A stretch of DNA of 64,000 nt from Haliclona indistincta. Lineage: Eukaryota; Porifera; Demospongiae; Haplosclerida; Chalinidae. Shown here one piece after another: positions 45,726-57,393 of the stretch (the stretch's first letter is position 1; each line of letters begins with the position of its first letter). The stretch spans positions 9,871,367 to 9,935,366 of the forward strand of contig OZ024783.1 in assembly GCA_964017065.1 (NCBI GenBank), read 5' to 3'. The notes under the pieces are model-generated. The model did not search any database and was not told the DNA's origin. It worked only from the letters and a program-made list of their open reading frames with translations. The position numbers were made by a program, and so were the translations under genes.

Positions 45726-46028
45726 CTGCTGAGATCAGGATCAACTGTGTCTCAATTGGAGCGGTACATTGAGGATTGTGTCAGAGAACACTACCTAAGA
45801 CTAAAGTCTGAGTATCTGGAACTTTGGGACAAGGTGTGTTGAAATAGTTTGCCTAATACATGTTTCTAGATTTAAACTTGTGTTTTAGTATCTTCTACTT
45901 TATATACAACATGTTAATAAATTAATTTGTGTATTTGTTTGTAGGTGAATGCCATGTGTGGTGTTGGGAAAGTAAATGTGGCTCCCTGTGATGCTTGGAA
46001 GAATGCATCAATGCAGCTGTCACTGGGT
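45726..46028 (+). CDS. Two candidate exons of an unrecognised gene
   Basis: 45726-45833 (36 codons; acceptor TTCAG|C, donor AAG|GTGTGT) encodes QLERYIEDCVREHYLRLKSE-like helical sequence. 45945-46028 (acceptor TTTGTAG|G) continues VNAMCGVGKVNVAPCDAWKN in phase. A donor GTATCA follows at 46029. Protein-like and in phase, but family unknown and no further exons found. Confidence 0.35.
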
Positions 46029-46174
46029 ATCAAAAGATACCCAGCGACGACAAGGCATGCCACGACGACAATGACATGGCAGCGACGACGACATAGCTCG
46101 TGTTGCCTTCTTTTATTAGTTTTGTGCTATTGCTTACGTTAAAGTATAATTATTATTAATTTTTGTGATCACGT

Positions 46175-46561
46175 GTGAGCAAGATGGGAGCAACACTTGG
46201 CATCCAGTTCGGGTGGTGGCGGTGGGGGAGCGGACCTGACACCACTGCCGCCACCCCGAGAGTACCACCACCACCACTTCCTCCGAGTCACTGCGCGGCA
46301 CCACCAGCGCCGTGGCCTCCTCTTCCTACTATCCCAAGTGCACCACCACCACCACCATCACCTCCACCAAGTGCACCACCACCACCACCTCCACCAAGTG
46401 CACCACCACCACCACCTCCACTGAGTGCACCACAACCACCACCACCTCCACCGAGTGCACCACCGGCGCCTCCTCCTCCATGCCTAATGCCTAATTCCAT
46501 GCCCATGCCTTGCTCCGTGCCTAATTGTGTCACATCACAAGAAAAATGGAAAAGTCCGTGA
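46175..46561 (+). CDS. Proline-rich low-complexity ORF
   Basis: 128 codons, mostly PPPPPPSAPP repeats with a 27-bp period from CCACCACCT-type DNA, like formin or WASP proline tracts. No other domain is present. The antisense frame is equally open (Gly-rich). Probably a simple-repeat artefact. Confidence 0.2.
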   Translation: MSKMGATLGIQFGWWRWGSGPDTTAATPRVPPPPLPPSHCAAPPAPWPPLPTIPSAPPPPPSPPPSAPPPPPPPSAPPPPPPLSAPQPPPPPPSAPPAPPPPCLMPNSMPMPCSVPNCVTSQEKWKSP

Positions 46562-46797
46562 CCTTACACGTCATGTGACAGTCTTGTCATGACTGTTTGT
46601 TTGCCCTTCAGGAGGTAAAATCTAGCAAAATATCATCATTGTTATTGTGCTCATTTGAATATTCCGCCTAATCGAAAATCAAAATTTAAAGCATTCTAAG
46701 CAAGGGCATATAGTCTTCAACAAGAGGGCTCAATCACTCCCTATTCAGTCGTCTTTAACGGAGTCCATCTTTCGCTTAGCATAATTACCTCTTGAGG

Positions 46798-46937
46798 TGA
46801 TTGCACGCACAATGGCAGCTGAGAGATCTGGTAAAGAGAGAAGATGATTGCACGTACAATGGCAGCTGAGAGATCTGGTAAAAAGAGAAAGTGATTGCAC
46901 GTACAATGGCAGCTGAGAGATCTGGTAAAAAGAGAAG
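46798..46937 (+). repeat. Three 46-47-bp tandem units
   Basis: Units begin near 46798, 46843 and 46891 and share ACAATGGCAGCTGAGAGATC. A purine-rich, K/E/R-coding stretch follows to about 47180. Confidence 0.8.
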
Positions 46938-47891
46938 AGGATGTAAAGAGAGAGGAAGAGAGGTTGCGCATGGAATTTAGGAAGAGACTGAAGCAATGAA
47001 GACGAAAGAATTGGATGACAGAGAAGTGGAAATAAAAAGAGAAAGAGAGAAAATGGAAAGAGACAGAGAGCTAATGCAAAGAGAGAGAGCAAGTGGAGAG
47101 TAGAAATCAAGGCAGGGAAGACGAAGAAGATTCTGAAGTGAACAAGTTAGTAAAAATTGAAGAGGAACGATCAAAAGTGAATTGACTTTCCATTTAATTT
47201 TTAATGCAGGATATTAGATTTGTTCTTCGACTAATGTTGTTATACGGTTGATGTAATTGTCTTTGATAAAAATAGGGAAAAAATACACCATATTCGATTG
47301 ATCTTTAACATACATTCAGGCTTGGTCAAGAATTAGCTGTGTTCATAGCCATTAAATACATGAGCGATATAAGGGTTTAAATTTAACCCGGTATACACTA
47401 CAAACAGCAACACCAACAGCTTTCACTGGCTATAGTATTGCACTTTTTCTCAATTTCTGATGTAAAAATTGACAGTGGATCTTTGCTCTATTCAATTCGT
47501 GGGCTGCAATTTCGGTTTAACACTTTCTTAAGACTCACCAAAGATAGCTTTCAGCTCAGAAAAATTATCAGAACAACGGCTGAAGTTTCAGAAAACATCA
47601 AAACAGTAAATGCTTCTCTGGGAATTGCCATCTTTGACTTGTGACGTTGAGCAGTAAATGGACGCTTGCAAGCACGGTTAAAACCTTGCAACTGTTACTG
47701 TGCGCACCTATGCCTATGTATGCCGTTTACTGTTGCTATATACTGCTGTCTGAAATCCATTCCCAATGAAGCAGTTTGTACTGTAGCTAATCTATGGTCA
47801 ACCGGTATGAAAACCCTATTGGTACATGTATGTCATATTCGACCAGACCCTTTAGTATCTTCTGCAGCAAACAAATATGTGCCATGCTTAA

Positions 47892-48504
47892 GGGTGCACG
47901 CAACTAATTAATATTCACGACCTGCGCGTTGCTATGGTCAGAGTTTCTGGAAAACTAAAGCAGCAGACAGAGCGATATTAGCAGTATAGCAAGTGCGTCT
48001 TGGTAGCTACTCGTATCATGAAATTTAACGGGCTGGCTTGCTCGCAAGAAAACGGAGAGACGCGGTCCATGATCGACGTGTTTATGCATAAAACTCGGCG
48101 GCAAAGACTTCCGTGAGCTCAAGATTCCAGAAATGCAAGTTTCGATAAAGCTACAATCTAATAACAGAGCGATTTTTTCGCTAGCGCGCCTAGAAAGCAC
48201 CGTTGCCCTTCGAGCAGCATGGATTTTCCCGTTTTTCTCGGCAGTGTGGCGTTCATTTAGAAAAATCGTTCTGTTACGGTATAGCCCACGTTGACGATCG
48301 CGTAGAGCTAAAAGACGTCCAGATCCAGAGTGCAATGGCGAAGTTTTATGCCAAAATGCGTATTGGCAAGGTCAGCGCCATTGGAATGCTAGCTGAGTAT
48401 ACAGTTGCTATTGGCTGTGGTTTGTTGTGTAAACAGTTGCTATGTCAGCAACCACACAATTATTATATTCACAGCAGCCGCTCTGTTGCTAGTTGCGAGC
48501 ACCC
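47892..48504. mobile_element. 613-bp TTAA-flanked MITE, duplicate
   Basis: Same element as 41977-42589. TTAA at 47888-47891 and 48505-48508. A handful of substitutions separate the copies. Confidence 0.8.
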
Positions 48505-48983
48505 TTAAAAAATCGAACATTAGTGCACAGCTATCAGAATAGTAAATGAGGCTGACTTTGATGCTCATGCTTTAATGATCTTCCCAGTTGAAGATCTTTG
48601 GTACAATATAAAAACACCAGACTTGATTTATAACATAACTTTAGGCTTGGTCAAAAATCAGTTACGTTCATAAGCAATAAAATAATGTGCTTTGATTTTA
48701 ACCTGGTCGAGCATCACACAGCAACACTAAAGTTTGAGCAAGAAAGTTTCTACACCAATGCTCCTAGCCCCTATAACCACTTGACAACCATCGAATCCAC
48801 TAGAGGAAGAGAAGAGAAACTATCGATGTCATGGGTTTTGCCAATGCTATTAGCATCTGTGTCTTAGTTCTCGCAATACCTAGCCAAGGTCTGCTTGACA
48901 TAACATAACATCTACATCTATAGGTTGGGACTATTATCTGAGAAACAAAGAGATCCATCGTATAAAACAACTAAACAAAGTTA

Positions 48984-49581
48984 ATGGGGGGATTAGCACA
49001 CGCACGCATACTAGGAGTTGAAACAGGAGAGGTCTATAATATTTACCAACTTCTGATAATTGACCGAATCGTAGGTTGCATAGGTTGTCGGCCTTGTGTT
49101 GATCTAACTGCCAGTCGACGTTGCCCGTTGTGTAGAGCAATCTCAGAACAAAGATTTGAACTTAAAGGATTTTCTAGCTTATTGTCTATATTTCATTCTA
49201 TGGAATCAAAAGAATCGGAGGAGTTCCTTTTTGAACAGCAGGCAGGGTGTGAGGCATGTTTCAAAGCAGCTACAGAAGATGACCTTCGGTGTCCACCCTC
49301 TCAAACCGCCTACAGTCGATACTTATTTCCGTAAATCTTTCATTGACAATCTTCCAGTGATCGAGGTCCACACCAGGATTGAATCAGTGTGTCGACGTGA
49401 AGATACAACGGCTATACCTCTGAGAGGTTTCGATGCTATCATTAAAAAATTAAAACGGTATCCCACCACCTTAACACTTTATAGATGTCTCCTGAATGTA
49501 CTCGTAAAGCTGACAAAAAAGGGGAAAGCTGATGTGTTCTTATGTTTGGGAAGTGTTCATACGTTGCTTAAGGATTTCTAA
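48984..49581 (+). CDS. RING-like and unclassified overlapping ORFs, copy 2
   Basis: Same two frames as 43074-43671 with identical predicted residues. The only base change I noticed (CTA/CTG near 49492) is silent. Confidence 0.35.
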
Positions 49582-49778
49582 CCAAACCAATGGCTAAACA
49601 CCATATGCCATTGCAACTCTAAACACACGTCGTAAATGAATAGGTCTGATTCCCACAGACAATCTTGTTTGGTCTACGCTCAATTTATTGAACGTACACT
49701 ACTTGTTTCACGTGAGCTTACGCCTATGTGCACGTGATATAGTCTGAGTAGGTGTGGTCATTACAGCTCAAAATCAAA

Positions 49779-50349
49779 ATGGAAGCTTTTGAACCAACCA
49801 TCGCACTCTTGTTCACACAAGGGCGCGACTATGGAAGTATCAGTTTGTTCTAGTTCTTCGTGGTTCTTCAACAAGAAGTGTGAGACGACTTTGCTCAACT
49901 AGAGGAATGAGAATCCGGCATAATTAAACCGGCTTACAGTTAGATCAAGTGGTGAGGTTCTTCGTAGGAGTGGAACATTACAAGGACTTCTTCGTTCATA
50001 CGGAATTCAAGTGAGCCAAAGGTGAATTGCATCATCACTGAGAAGATTGGCTCCCTTTCAGTACCAGGAACGGCGTCAAGACACCTATCGTCTGCTCAAT
50101 CCAGTTCCATACCCCGCTTCCCACTATGGCGAGAAACTTCATTTAGACCAAAATGAAAAATTGGTCATGTGTTACTCATGTTATAGCTGTGACGAGACGA
50201 GTCCTATGGGACCACCAATGCTGCACAGCGGCGGACAGAAAAGCATCTGCAGCAGGAACGATTCGATCCACTATCCCACGACAAGAACTGAAGAATTGTT
50301 TTGTACTAGAACTATTATCATTGACACACATTTACAATTATTAGTATAA
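49779..50349 (+). pseudogene. Integrase-core-like transposon gene, copy 2
   Basis: Starts MEAFEPTIALLFTQGRDYGS, lacking the early stop of copy 1, but is deleted around 49850-49975 relative to it. It again carries LHLDQNEKLVM before frame loss. Confidence 0.55.
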
Positions 50350-51517
50350 AATCTCAGTATCGTGGTGGTATCACGTGCATACTATATCTTTTCGACCTTT
50401 TGTGTCATTTCTCACTAGCAGTTTAGAACTTGCGCCATGACTGTTTGTTTGCCCTTCAGGTGGTAAAATCTGGCAAAATATCATCATTGTTATTATAACA
50501 AGTGCTATTGCGCTCATTACTTGATTTGAATAATCCACTTAATCGAAAATCAAATTTAAAGCATTCTAAGCAAGGGCGCATAGTCTTCGACAAGAGGGCA
50601 TGTATCTCTCCCGTATTAAGTCGTCTTTAACGGAGTCCATCTTCACCTACCACTTACAGACGAGTTTAATGGAATTATTGATGTCACACGACTCCCACGT
50701 CGCGTGACACAAAGCCATATGAATGAGGGTGTTCCGTAAGGATGGAGGATCATAATGGTACCTGCAATTTGATCAACATACTTTGTCCCTGAGATATGAA
50801 ACAAAATGTCAAAAACATAGTTTTACACTCTCTTCATGTATTCCACTGTACCATTTACAGATGATGGCAGATTACAGAAGAAACTTTCAATAAACCTTAT
50901 TTACAGAACTTACTATCAGCGTTTTTACTTTCTCAACGAATTTCACATAATAAAATCCAGCTGGAATATCATCAGGAGATATTGCATGGTTGATTTGTCA
51001 TGATTAAATTCTAAGACTTCAACCTGTTCGTATTGCTTGTCATGACTGTTTGTTTGCCCTTCAGGAGACAAAATCGAGCATCATGAATCATCTAAAACAC
51101 AAGCTCACTTCGAGTGCTTCAAACAACGTGAATGTATCGAGCAACGTAAAAAAGCAACGAGATAGCACTCAAACTAAAATATCAAGATTTTTCACATGAC
51201 TTCTGACAGAGATCTCGCATACGCAAGATTTGCATCAACCAAAAATGTGAGTCTCACGATTGTCTGTTTGCCCTTCAGGTGTAGGTGAGAGACACTCTAT
51301 TTTTCCAGAGAATCCTACTTCCACGTGTTGAATTGAAAAGGTGGTTTAATTGTCTTCTAGACCATAAGCTGTCATTACACCAAACCAGTAAAGCACTAAA
51401 GCATGATTATTTGTTAATTTGCCCTTCAGGAGAAAGATATTATCATTTTGATGAAAAAAGTGGATACATTGACCCTTTGCACATTTTCTCAGTCCTGCCA
51501 TGACTGTTTGTTACTAA

Positions 51518-51949
51518 ATTTGGAGAGACCGGTCAGACAAACAACTAAGCCAGCAGAAATTTGCAGAAGCTACTGAAACAAGGCCCCCAAGCAAAAGGAA
51601 GATAATTGAAGATGATATTAGTGAGACAGTTAGAGCTGTGTCACAAATGCGATTGTGGAGTAGAATGGTGGCAGCTGGGCATCACTCTAGCCTCACAACA
51701 CCTCCTAATATACCTGCTATTAATGGACTGATACCAAAGCATAGGAAACAAGAATCTTTAGCTGAAGCGGTAGCTGGGATAGTGAGTTCTATGCGTAACC
51801 CCGATCATAACATTAACCAGTCAGCAACTTGTGCTAATGTTGTCATTACTTCATCAACAGTTCCTGTGGTGATCTTGCAATCTAGCACCCCAGTTGTGCT
51901 CATTATGGCAATACTAGACAGCCTCTCTCCTCTAAGAATTAACTTTTGA
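51518..51949 (+). pseudogene. SHOCT-like element ORF, truncated copy
   Basis: Open from after a TAA at 51515. RPPSKRKIIEDDI and RLWSRMVAAGHHSSL...AVAGIVSSM are paralogous to RLWARMIASGNHDSF...VVAGVASSI in the ORF at 52068. From about 51805 the frame runs into antisense transposase sequence, so the C-terminal half is replaced. Confidence 0.5.
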
Positions 51950-52050
51950 GCCAAGGCTGGCTTCCCCCTCCAGCTATAAGCATATCGTCTCAAAGTATCT
52001 CTTCTGTCAGTCCCGGTCTCATCGAGAAAAACGAACAAGCAAAGAAAGGC
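51805..52050 (-). pseudogene. Tc1-type transposase fragment
   Basis: FVFLDETGTDRRDTLRRYAY to VLDCKITTGTVDE matches residues about 118-175 of the transposase at 52505-53514, on the same strand. N- and C-terminal parts are missing. Confidence 0.75.
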
Positions 52051-52067
52051 ACAAATCCAACTACACG

Positions 52068-52424
52068 ATGCCTCAAATACGCTTGTGGGCCCGAATGATA
52101 GCGTCAGGGAACCATGATAGTTTTGATGATGCTCCATCCATTCCCGCTATAACAGGTGTTGCACCGAAAAGGAAGCGAGAATCCTTATCTACTGTTGTTG
52201 CTGGTGTAGCGTCAAGTATAGCCAGTGCAATTCGTCCTGATGTAGGAATAAGTTCATCTTCACCAGCTGGACGGTCTCCCAGCAAAATTTCAGACCTGCA
52301 TTTGAAAAAGTTACAGGAGCTCCGTGAATTACAGCAACTTCTAGATCTAGGAGTTCTAACTCCCGAGGAGTTTGCGGAGCAGAAATCAATAGTTTTAGAG
52401 GCTTTGCGCAAGTTGACAGAATGA
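52068..52424 (+). CDS. SHOCT-like ORF of Tc1-type element
   Basis: 118 codons. The N-terminal half is RLWARMIASG...PSIPAITGV...SLSTVVAGVAS. The C-terminal 40 residues are LRELQQLLDLGVLTPEEFAE plus a helical end, like the SHOCT oligomerisation motif (L-x-x-L---G-hT-x-E-E-F---K). It converges on the transposase and ends about 80 bp from its stop. A paralogous N-terminal half beside a fragment of the same transposase (51518-52050) shows that the two ORFs travel together. Function unknown; an accessory oligomerising or DNA-binding protein is a guess. Confidence 0.5.
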   Translation: MPQIRLWARMIASGNHDSFDDAPSIPAITGVAPKRKRESLSTVVAGVASSIASAIRPDVGISSSSPAGRSPSKISDLHLKKLQELRELQQLLDLGVLTPEEFAEQKSIVLEALRKLTE

Positions 52425-52504
52425 TATCAACTAGCATTATTATTATCATTGACAATCATGTTATTATAATTGTTATCAACTCTACATTGTAATAATGATT
52501 ATTG

Positions 52505-53514
52505 CTACATTGGGTAAATACCGGCATGACTAATCCAGCTACGACAATCTTCAGCAGTGATAGCTGAAAAAGCAGCCAGCACAATATCCTGTAGATCCAT
52601 TTCATTCATGTCCAAATTCTCTTCATACTGCTTGATCGTAACTTTAAGCTTAGAAAAGAGTTCCTCGATTGGATTATAATCAGGGGAGTAGGGAGGGAGA
52701 AAGAGTACTAGTGCTCCTACCTGTTCCACCATGCTCATGATGCCGTCAACGTGATGAATTGCTCCGTTGTCTAACACTACTACGCTGTGGGGGTTAGTTC
52801 CATTGAACGGCATCAACTGTGGGAGAAGATAGGATTGTACAAAGTCGTAAAATATATCTCCATCTACAGTTTCGGCTGTAATTTTGCAGTCCAACACACC
52901 CGTTGTGCTCATCATAGCTATGCTGGAGAGACGTTGACCTCGGACAAATAGCTTGTGCGCAACAGCTGGTTTTTCTCTCCAACTGTATGAATACCTCCTG
53001 AGCATGTCTCTTCTATCAGTGCCAGTTTCATCCACAAAAATAAACACGTCTGCATTGTATATAAAAACTCCACTATCAAACGTTGCACGCAAGATTTCAT
53101 CTCTCTGCAAGGCTACTACTCTCATTCTTTGTCTTGAAAATCCGCTCTTGTGCATGAATCGACAAATAGTAGATGGTGTCAACTCTGAATCAGTGAGGTA
53201 CTTAATTTTAGCTATGATCTCGTGTAGCATTATCCCTGGTTGATCCAGAACTATTTGGAGCAGAAGAATTTGAATAGATTCTGTCAACTGGCGAGGTAAG
53301 TTCGTTGTGTCGTATTGTTTCTTGCTCATGTGGCCAGTACGGCGAAATAGTTGGACCGTTCTACTAACAGTTGAAGGATCAACGCACAAGTTAGCACCGA
53401 CTTCATCACATGTTAGGTCCAGTGCTCATACTGATACACCATTCGCCAGCGAAGGTCCTCCGAATAAGCACTACAGCGACTTGGTTCACAGCTCGTTCGA
53501 CGGTTATTTGCCAT
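52505..53514 (-). CDS. Tc1/mariner-IS630 DDE transposase
   Basis: The main frame from 53389 gives 294 residues: an HTH (VDPSTVSRTVQLFRRTG), a second helical DNA-binding part, then FIFVDETGTDRRD (first Asp), VVVLDNGAIHH (second Asp) and PPYSPDYNPIEELF (Glu). The N-terminus continues upstream to ATG 53514 (RCSAYSEDLRWRMVYQYE) if one base lost near 53418 is allowed for. The catalytic domain is intact, so it was recently active or is nearly so. It would cut and paste DNA at TA sites. I did not find the terminal inverted repeats. Confidence 0.75.
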
Positions 53515-53754
53515 TTCTTTGCCTGACCACACCCCTGCAATGCGGCCAACACATGATCACGCACGTGCGCGCTCCACGGTCTACGGTTTCTAATGCAAGA
53601 AGCCTGAAAACCGCTGTATTTTGCAGTGCCACTGTTTGCATACTCACCATGGTAACCATAATTATAGGCTGTGGAGTGTATGTTTGGATATCACTACATG
53701 CTGGATTGGAGTTGAAGGATCTTTGCCGTATGCACTCCTGCACGTACTAAGTGG

Positions 53755-55842
53755 CACACATTGATGTTTAACTTCAAAATATTTGTTTTAGAAATCTGTA
53801 TTAGTTGACTTCGACTGATTTGCAGTTTTGCTGAAACTGTAGAAGACCTTATGGGTCATACCGTGTCATAATTCGTCTGTTATTGGTCAGTAACTAGGCG
53901 ACAACATACCTTCACACCTCAGTGTGCAGCCTGTGAATTCATATCTTGGGCATTTATTGTAATTTTAAATAGCTAGTACAATATCGTTTCATTCATGAGA
54001 ATCACTTTTTGTTATCCAATGTAGTAAAATGTGATTATGCATAAATGTAGATATTAATCATGAATTTTATACTTAAACTAAAAATACTGTGGTGGTCTAC
54101 CAACATCTGTATTCCACTACTACCTACTTGCTAGTGTATCAAATTTGGCACTTTTATCACAAAATGCACGATTGTTCTACAATGTGGTCCAACTACTATA
54201 AGCATTGTTGTTATTCACATCAAAATACTTGTAAAGACACCTAGCCATACATCTATCATTGTCAGATAAAGTGAGAATGTGCTAAACTGATTCACAAAAA
54301 CTAAGGTTTTGACAACAATGGACATCACAGGCTCACAACATTCCTTCAACTACAAAGAACACTACACAACAAGTCAACAACACGAGTAAAGTGAAGGAAC
54401 GAGGATACACGTGCAGCAAGCACACAACACTTGATTGCTTCACTGTATTGTCAGAACTACGTACAATCATTTTCAAAGAATTCTCAACACAATCACACTA
54501 CTATAATTATACAAGACAAGCCTTTGCTGTGAACCAAATGTCAACACAAGTGCATGCATGTACGCAGAAACATTTTTCTATTTTATGCAACATAGAAAAC
54601 TAGAGGTGATCGACTTGCAGTAGTATTGCAAGAAAATGATGTAAATCAGTCGGCGTAAGTGGCAGTTTCACACTACGTTTTATCGATGAAAAACGTGTAC
54701 TATTTAAAGATGAACACGAGTCACATGACACGCAATTTGCTGATAAATAGCTCACATTAATTGTTTATTCATTGCACAATACAAATAGAGAGACTTACCG
54801 TAGCTCAGAGCAGACCTCACACCACGCATAGAATAATTATTTACTTATGCACTTACATATAAAATATTATTTACAGTCAGGAATAAATTATACCATACGC
54901 ATACATTGGTAACTTATAATTATGTAAGCATTTGTACTCCCCATAGTCAGTACAGTATGATTATACTAAGCATTCATACTTTAGTATCTTGTTTTCTACT
55001 AAGCAATACATTGTTCTAACTAAGTACCTTTTCGTCTCTATTTGAACTTTATGAAGTTGAGAGAGAAGAGCAGGATACGATGAGAGAGACAGAGAGTTCG
55101 GCCATTTCAGTAAGAGATGACCAGCCAACTGCAGCCTATGAGGAGGACAGAGAAATAAGTATTATTTGAACACTATTATTGTAGTACCATGTCATAATAG
55201 ATGGGTTAGTTGTGTTGGTCGACAGTAGATCAACAAGTGAAGACCAGTTTGTGTCCAGCCTGCGTCTTTTAGCTGAGAAAAAGATAAAACAATAAAAAAA
55301 TCAAAGATAAAAAATAGCACAATATCAACAATAATTATACATACAATAATATAAAAAATAGAAACTGGACAATTATTGTTGAAAGCTACTCTGCTTGGAC
55401 TTGGAGCAGTTTGATTAATATAGCAATAGCTAACCAAACAGTATTCACGCATCTAGCTTGTACTTGTACTCGCATGGCTCCAGTCGATGTAGCTCCAATG
55501 TAAACACAAGCTGCAAGACCATGTAGTGGTGGTCTCTATGATGCAGCCTTCTTGTAGCTGGAATTGCTCGGCGACGTCCACAGCTAGTTTTGGGGGCTTT
55601 TAGCACTTGCATTGCGCATTCAAAGTGCATAACTATGACATCATTGCAGGCAGGGGCGGTGGTGGAATTAAGATGGCGACATAGCCAGTAATCACTTGAA
55701 TAAGTGTGTACTATATTCATTATGGTTTCTGTCACCATTAGTACAAATAATGAAAAGGTCAGAGTTAGTACAACTGCAACAATCGGGTCATCATACAAGG
55801 AGCAGTTCTTAGTTTGCTGCTCTGCTAACGTTACATTGTGAG
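53755..55842. other. AT-rich region without recognised genes
   Basis: Two unremarkable open frames (54391-54603 plus, 55445-55798 minus) show no motif. I see no RNA gene. A TTAAGATGGCGAC patch near 55670 resembles a YY1-type initiator. Confidence 0.4.
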
Positions 55843-56204
55843 GGGCGAGCCTGAGCGAGAAATGCTATAAATTTACGTCTGAAATAGATCACCTCAAAAT
55901 TTGGCGACTGGTGAAGGGTATATGTGTACATGGTATCCCTCAGCTTGTCTCACCAATAAAAGGAAAGCAAGTGCTTTATTTTGATGCAAGGCTGAATGAT
56001 GGCAAGAAAGTGAGACGTGTCGTGTCGTTTGATGGTGAGCTACAACCATTAATGAAAATGGCAGAAGAGAAGTCCGTTGTAGCCCTTGAGAACAGTAACG
56101 TTAAAAACAACACCTTGACATGTCAACTGGAGGTCCAGTTGAACAAGTATTCGATAGTGAGTTGTTCACCACGTAAGTTTGAGCTGGGAGAGTGTGCTTT
56201 CTGA
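55843..56204 (+). CDS. Single OB-fold ORF related to RPA-like gene
   Basis: Open from 55843 without an ATG. GICVHGIPQLVSPIKGKQ, then YFDARLNDGKKVRRVVSFDG, then SPRKFELGE aligns with the first OB fold of the 705-1802 protein (VHGVLTSLSTSMKG, then FFDGMLSNGIGKTRFVGF, then SPRNF). Only this fold is present, so it is either truncated or one exon of a spliced gene. The lack of a start favours an exon or remnant. Confidence 0.5.
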
Positions 56205-56546
56205 CATGGGCGGAACTACAGTGCAAATCTATGCACACAGAAGTGATGTATTTTCCTGTCGGTTGACTTAGGAATTAGAAGGGAAATATGCTCCTGAAAT
56301 TTGTAAGAAAGTATGCAGTTTAATGCAGTTAAACGTAGTTAACAATGGGGGACGATGGGCGGGGTCATAGGTTGGGCTGAGGTTTCGGGCAGGCAGTACA
56401 GCCTAACCCGAGAACACGTGGTAGACTAGCAACAGCGCATGCGCAGAACTCAGGAGAGCACGCAGCGTACTCAAGAGTTAGAGCTTAGACTGCATGAGCA
56501 CTACCCAGCAACGATTTCTTCAGCAACTACTTCAGTGATACTGAGA
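56205..56546. other. No gene seen
   Basis: Noncoding. Confidence 0.35.
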
Positions 56547-56711
56547 ATGGCGTCGGCGGAAGAAATCAAGAAAACAATTCAAGACACGTTCAAAGAGATG
56601 ATGCCCCAGATAGTGGAGCAGGTGACGGCGGCAACAGCCCCCTCGCGCTCGTCGGGAACATCGGGAGGAACCAGGAAGAGGAAGACGACGAGCAAGACCC
56701 CTGAGAGTGGT
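56547..56711 (+). CDS. Candidate first exon, helical gag-like protein
   Basis: ATG in the context GAGAATGGCG. It encodes an amphipathic helix (EEIKKTIQDTFKEMMPQIVE), then a Ser/Thr/Gly/Lys-rich tail, ending at a good donor (AGTG|GTGAGT). The layout resembles the short N-terminal ORF of DIRS/Ngaro elements; compare 25723. No following exon was found. Confidence 0.3.
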
Positions 56712-57393
56712 GAGTACAAGTAAACAAGTGCGGGTCCATAAAGAAAGGGAGGCCCATGGCCATTGGCGTGTAAGCAGGTTAGGGTAGGTTCACATCAGAA
56801 GAGCAACGTAGGAGGAGTTAGTAGCAGGCTAGATCGTAGCTGGGAGAGTGGCAATAGCATGCTAGGGGAGCAGGATGCGTACATGCACAGTTAAAGGACA
56901 CATTGTAGACTCCAAGAGACCCCATGTGAGGCTAAGGGACAGCTAGCTTACAGCCAGCAATGGGGCAGACTTTGTATACATAGAGGTGGGTGGCTAGCCC
57001 AGGTTGTCTGTACCCCTCACGGGTATGTGATAGGCAGCTCACAGTAGTTGCGAAGGGAGACGGGTTGGTAGGATAGGAGAGTGGGACAGTAACCACACCG
57101 TCAACGGGAATCAGCTGCAAGGGGCAGGGGGTAGAGCAGTCAGGCGGTAGAGCAGTCAGGCGATGTGCCGAGAGCAAGTGCTGCCCGTAGGTATTACCTG
57201 ACTGCAATGGTTCAGGCACGGTTGTGCACTTGTGTCATTGAGTGCTGTAAGTCATTATTTCTCTCTGTTTCAATAATGTCTGAAACTAGACTGGAAGACG
57301 ATCGGTGCCATTCATCTTGTCAAGAAAAAGCTGGATTCTGGATTTTCCAGACCGTTAGTTGCCATTGACTCGTTTGAGGTAAATCACGTTTTA
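56712..57393. other. No gene seen
   Basis: GC-richer DNA after the candidate exon. A 16-bp GGCGGTAGAGCAGTCA tandem pair lies near 57130-57162. Confidence 0.4.

Larger units (their letters stand above)
44565..46660 (+). repeat. Recurrent 25-bp acceptor-like motif
   Basis: ATGACTGTTTGTTTGCCCTT followed by CAGG appears near 44570, 45178, 45627 and 46589, with weaker forms near 45397 and 45545. The duplicate has copies near 50439, 51042, 51263 and 51413. Each copy looks like a polypyrimidine tract plus 3' splice site, and several are followed by TGGTAAAATCTGGCAAAA or a variant. Confidence 0.7.
47244..51512 (+). repeat. Large direct duplication, copy 2
   Basis: Partner of 41329-45639. It ends exactly where the SHOCT-like ORF region begins, inside the word CTGTTTGTT of the acceptor-like motif. 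Confidence 0.9.

Noticed and set aside
46197..46533. Antisense and alternative frames of the proline-rich ORF (Gly-rich, His-rich)
   Set aside because: Simple-sequence artefacts of CCACCACCT-type DNA.
41329..51512. Reading the 4.3-kb direct repeats as LTRs of a giant retrotransposon
   Set aside because: The 1.6 kb between them has no gag, protease, RT or primer-binding site, and the repeat ends lack TG/CA and a target duplication.
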